DNA of 64,000 nt from Erigeron canadensis (Eukaryota > Streptophyta > Magnoliopsida > Asterales > Asteraceae): assembly GCF_010389155.1 (NCBI RefSeq), contig NC_057765.1, positions 5,146,001 to 5,210,000 on the forward strand. The letters run 5' to 3'. This document shows, in pieces, positions 59,846 to 64,000 of the stretch (positions are counted from its first letter, which is position 1; the number at the start of each line of letters is the position of its first letter). The notes beneath the pieces were generated by a model. The model was given only the letters and a program-made list of their open reading frames with translations. It searched no databases and had not been told where the DNA came from. The translations under genes were made by a program, and so were the position numbers.

Positions 59846-60079
59846 TTGTGAGAATTTTTCTCGTAACTTGGACTACCTGTAAGTGGTGCGAGGTTTTTGA
59901 CCCGTTTTGTAATCCTCGCAGTTCAAGTCTCAAAAAGTATCTCTATGGTCGTGTATTTATTGATTCTAGATAATGTACTTATAAGGTACTCTTTGTATTG
60001 GGGGGTCTAGTATTTTGCTAGACTTCTTTTGTTAGTTTAATATATATTGTTGTTTAAAATAAAATAAAAAAAAAAAAAT
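59846..60079 (+). mobile_element. SINE-like insertion with A-tail
   Basis: The 234-bp insert is flanked by TCATGCGTT (59837-59845 and 60080-60088) and ends in a long A-run. A stem GTCTAG-tattttg-CTAGAC (60005-60023) lies about 40 nt before the tail. A B-box-like GCAGTTCAAGTCTC near 59918 suggests a tRNA-related head. Confidence 0.65.
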
Positions 60080-60088
60080 TCATGCGTT

Positions 60089-61129
60089 ACATACTGCAAT
60101 TAGAGCAAGTTGAATTTGATAGTTTTAGTCTACATTTGAATTTTTTGGATTATGTATATACTTATGTTTTGCACATATAGAATCTTGTTTGCGTTGAGTA
60201 TTTCTTTCTGTACTTTTAAATTTTGTATAAAAATTAAATATTTAACAATTACATCCCCTGGTTAATTTACAGTCATTCGATGTTTAAAATTGAAAATGAA
60301 AAAAAAAAAAAAAAGCAACTAGAACTTAGTCAAGTTTTGTACAGATTTTTAAATAGATATTTTATTAGACATGAAAGCAAGATTGGCGAAAATAATTTTG
60401 ATAAAACCTCGACGTATACTTCGGAGTTGGTCAGTTGGAATACCCAACACCAAAATTATTCTACGAATATCAGGGTAAATGTAAAAATAGCAAAATCCAG
60501 ATATACCATTGAACGATATGTGTATTTTGTAGTACTCGCGATCTCAATATCTCATTGGTCCTATAAAAAGACATTAATCGGACAAAAAAAAGGTAAAATA
60601 AGTTAAAAACTGAAGAGATGGATATGGATGTGTGGGGCTGACATTGGAAATTTTGTAACCACGAATCTCATCCAATTACGTTTGCGTATTAATATGTCGG
60701 TACGGTATATACTTCAATTAATAGCACAAGGAAAAATGGTTAAATTTTAGTAAGGTATACTTCAATTAAAGCCGTTTTTAAGAGAGTGGTCATCAATTTG
60801 TTGAAAGTATCCAAATGGTCACGTTATTTGTATCCAAGGAAAACCATTTATGTTCAAAGTCAAAACTATTCAATTTTATCTAAACTTATCCAATTTGTGT
60901 AATGTTATTATCCAAACTGAAAAAACAAACAAAAAAATTTCAATATATTTTTAATACATAAAATCATGAATAATATAATTATAGAAACATAACATTTCAT
61001 TAAGATAAAAAAAAAAAAATACATTCGCACAAGTTAAAAAAAAACAATCAAAACCTCCAATTTCAAAACTACACTGTCAACCGTGTCTTTATGTTAGCTA
61101 TTTCACGTTTTTCACAAGAACGATTTACA
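60089..61129. other. Non-coding spacer
   Basis: AT-rich DNA with several A-runs. An open stretch of about 100 codons at 60280-60606 has no recognisable domain and starts with a poly-lysine run from an A-tract, so I do not call it a gene. Confidence 0.4.
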
Positions 61130-61396
61130 ACATAGCGGGATAGCGGGATTAGTGATGTGGTCATGCTTTCATGCGGCTCCATATAAAAACTTCGACTCTC
61201 ACTTTCTGTTCTTGAACTTCGTCCCGTTGAGTTGTGTAGCCAACAAACTTGCCGCTAACGTATCCTTCTCGCGTTTTTGTCCAAAATCCAAATATTGTGT
61301 CCTACTTTGTGCATAGGAGCTAATGTCTTCCATAACACTTGATACCAACAAGGAGGACGCACTTTGCTGTTTTCCCACTTTTTTCTTGATTCAAAA
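61130..61396 (-). pseudogene. Transposon ORF1-like C-terminal fragment (tentative)
   Basis: The minus strand reads SSVMEDISSYAQSRTQYLDF then GQKREKDTLAASLLATQLNG before a stop. The charged, serine-rich style resembles C-termini of the Myb/NAM-associated transposon ORF1 proteins, like the remnant at 54548. A LINE inserted directly beside it (61412), so the upstream part continues after 62826 if at all. Confidence 0.35.
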
Positions 61397-61411
61397 AGAG
61401 GGATGAATGAT

Positions 61412-62811
61412 TTTTTTTTTTAACAGCAATTGTATTATTAAAATAAAATCTCTGACAAGTCGTCAGAGAATAAACAAGAGAATTACATCAAAAAGTTTGG
61501 GCTACAAATCCAACTCGACCAAGGAATATGAGACTTCCTATTTCTACTAGAAATCCAAAGAAAAGATACAGAGACAATCGAACTAAAGACGTCTTTACTA
61601 GTACTATGCTCTTCAGAGTATAACATTGCACATCCGTGTTTCCATAGTGACCACCACCAAACGTAACAAATTGCTTCCAAAATTTGCTTATATACTAAGG
61701 AACATCCAGATCTCTTATCCAATTCTCCAATTCATTACCTGCATCATTGGTTCATTCGGTATTTGGGTTTTGAACCACTTAGACAACAAATCTCGAATGT
61801 CATTGTTAAAGCCACAATTACCAAATAAATGTGTAGAATCTTCCAATCCTGAAGGGCAGAGACTACACCCTAAATCCCTTACTTCAATGCCACGCAATGA
61901 AAGGTTAACCCGAGTAGGTAATTTATTCTGTATTAATCTCCATAGACATATGTTGACTTTCTTTGGGACCATTTTATTCCAAGATGTGGGACTAGAACTC
62001 GATGGCAATAATAATTTATCAATTTCCAACCTTAAGCTACTTACTGTGAATTGTTTTGCCCCGTGAAGACTCCATACCCATTTGTCATTCTCTATCCCCA
62101 TTGTAAACGAGGCTAGTTCTTGACACATATCATCCAGTTGGGTTTGTTCAACGCCCCCTCTGACCGCTCTTCTCCAAGACCAAATCCAAGCCGAATTAGA
62201 CCATCTCTCAGCAACTGAACAATTTTTATTATTCTCTAATGCAAATAGTCGGTTATATCTCGTCTTCATCTGACCTTGTAGTAGCCAATCATCGTACCAA
62301 AATTTTGTAGAGGATCCATTACTAACAGATTTACTAATAATAGAAGTAGGTATACCTGTATGACGATGCATACTAGTGGCCATCGAACAAATACGAGCCC
62401 ATATACCAGTTCCTTTTGTTGAAAATGAAGTACCAGTGGCCACACCATGTATATCATTAATAACTCTTGCCCACAGTGAGTCCGGTTCTTGCAATATTCT
62501 CCATTTCCATTTGTAAAGTAACGCCCAGTTCAAAGCTTTCAGACTACCAACACCCAATCCACCCATTTCTTTGGCAGCCAGAATAGTTTCCCATTTTGCC
62601 AAGCCATTTTTCGACTGCTCGAATTCCCTCCGCAAAAAAATTGTGCCCGCATTGACTCTAATCTCTTAAGGACCACTTGCGGTATACCAAAAAGTGATAA
62701 ATAGTACACCCCAAGCGATCCAAGAACCGACTTAATTAATGTTGTTCTCCCACCAACGGATAATAACTTCACATTCCAACTTGACAAACGTTTCTCAAAT
62801 TTCTGAACAAT
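61412..62811 (-). mobile_element. 5'-truncated L1-type LINE, 1.4 kb
   Basis: The target duplication AGAGGGATGAATGAT (15 bp) is at 61397-61411 and 62812-62826. The A-tail lies next to the left copy, so the LINE runs on the minus strand. The reverse-transcriptase end is seen: KFEKRLSSWNVKLLSVGGR and TTLIKSVLGSLGVYYLSLF, then, after a frameshift near 62640, KWETILAAKEMGGLGVGSL, and the zf-RVT part with LGCSLCPSGLEDSTHLFGNC. One more stop near 61715 precedes the last piece (CYVWWWSLWKHGC). The 3' UTR has the stem CTCTGAC-aagtc-GTCAGAG (61450-61468). Confidence 0.93.
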
Positions 62812-62826
62812 AGAGGGATGAATGAT

Positions 62827-64000
62827 ATTACCTTTTTTTTTCACTTTTATATTAATTTCGTAAAATTAAAAACTTGAAATACGCAATTTACCCCTACCAC
62901 ATAATTGTTTCGAATCTTTTCTTTTCCCCAAAATTACTTTGCAGTATAAGTAACAACTTTTACCGTTAATGAAAAATATTTAGTCACGTTTCTTTGCTCG
63001 GCGGTATCCTTAAAATACTACTGGGTGTTCGGACAATGTGGTAGTCATGGTGACGGTGACGGTGACAGAGGACGTTAGCGGTGTGTTTATTAACGTAAAA
63101 ATAATTTATGTAAAAGAAGTGGTATATTAAGAGTCGAGGGATGTGTGTTGTAAATAATGTCATTAAAGGTATTTTAAAATATTAGATAAAGATATTTAAA
63201 TCATGAGTTTTATAGGGCTGTCAGTATTAATTAATTTGATGCATTAAAATTTGTACTTTGTCTTGCGAAAATTCAGGGGGCGGTTATTGATATATAAAGT
63301 ACTACTTTTATGCATGTAATAAGCTGTTAATGACAACCCTTTGGACTCTCATTATCATTTTCCTTAAATTATTGATAAAAGAAGAGAGACATTTTAGGGT
63401 TATTAATTAGAAAAATAAAGTCATTTAATCTATAAAGTATACCTCCTTTTCTTTTTCTTTTTTTCACATTATAAAAGTCATATTTGTTATAACTGTCAAT
63501 GAAAACTAATGAACTTTTTCAAGGCAATTATAATATGTATAAAAACAATATAAGTTATTCATAATTTATGTGTTTGTTAATGAATTCATTTATTAATACA
63601 ACTTTTTAATTTATTGTAACATTTTTTTAAAAAAGAATACATGTATCACATTATCTTTTAAATTATAAAAACCAACTACTAAACTAAGACAAACACTGTT
63701 AAAAATGTGTTGAACACCACCTATAAAAAGATATATAGTTCCGCTGCATTGTACAAGTATCCATTATTTTAAATTAGATAAATTAAGAACTCCCTAATTA
63801 GCACAAAGCTAAAATTATGTGAAAAGAACAATAATTTGCTCTTCTAGACGATTGACCCAAATAAAACAGAACAAAATAATAACAAATAGCATATGGTTCT
63901 GGTCCAGGAACTCTACTGTCTCTACACGGAGGACGGATTATCAAATTGTGGATGGTATCATATATTGGGCCTAGCCCAAAGGACGATACAATAATCAATA
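62827..64000. other. Non-coding spacer to window end
   Basis: AT-rich sequence with a small GGTGACGGTGACGGTGACAG microsatellite at about 63049-63068. I see no gene, RNA gene or clear transposon end. Confidence 0.4.

Noticed and set aside
60280..60606. 108-residue open frame starting with a lysine run
   Set aside because: It begins in an A-tract, has no recognised domain and sits in low-complexity AT-rich DNA.
61626..62066. 146-residue open frame on the + strand
   Set aside because: It is antisense to the LINE zf-RVT region, which is clearly the coding strand by motif content.

Overview
The window is nuclear DNA of a flowering plant. The evidence is intron-rich housekeeping genes with plant-type promoter boxes, a very AT-rich intergenic background, and plant-type transposons (Helitron, hAT, MULE, CACTA, LINE, SINE, solo LTRs). 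The repeat style (LTRs opening TGTAACACC, many small Helitron derivatives) suggests an Asteraceae species. That lineage call is an inference, not a demonstration.

Only four intact cellular genes are supported. COX6B (4098-7189, + strand, 4 exons, 78 aa) encodes the small CX9C/CX10C subunit of cytochrome c oxidase. The gene for ribosomal protein eL42 (L44/L36a; 9532-11281, - strand, 4 exons, 105 aa) has a telo-box and three site II elements upstream. RPN5 (14450-21763, - strand, 11 exons, 443 aa) encodes a PCI subunit of the 26S proteasome lid. A single-exon gene (48412-48669, - strand, 85 aa) encodes an atypical helix-loop-helix protein without a DNA-binding basic region. All splice junctions of the first three were read directly and keep the frame.

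The rest is mobile DNA. Left part (1-25 kb): a Helitron 3' end, an LTR remnant, a long-TIR element with a fold-back repeat inside it just upstream of COX6B, hAT MITEs with 8-bp target duplications, LINE tails and SINE-like insertions, and one solo LTR in an RPN5 intron. Middle (25.8-39.0 kb): a small Helitron with an internal 193-bp tandem duplication, then 13 bp away a 12,019-bp Helitron (26994-39012, - strand) with both ends readable. The large Helitron holds a decayed Rep-helicase gene, an RPA-like OB-fold gene, a third coiled-coil-like gene of unknown role, and a piece of plastid rrn23 DNA. Then comes a CACTA element with captured gene pieces (39.4-42.1 kb), a tandem repeat split by a 3.7-kb solo LTR (43.5-47.2 kb) that itself holds two head-to-head small Helitrons, and further right a MULE with a 9-bp target duplication, transposon ORF1-like gene remnants, and a 5'-truncated LINE with a 15-bp target duplication.

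The most notable signals are the multi-gene Helitron with its cargo and a triplicated 48-residue N-terminal repeat, a group of small Helitron-like elements ending in CTCG instead of CTRR, and a shared 3' stem-loop/tail that recurs with compensatory base changes in six separate LINE/SINE insertions.
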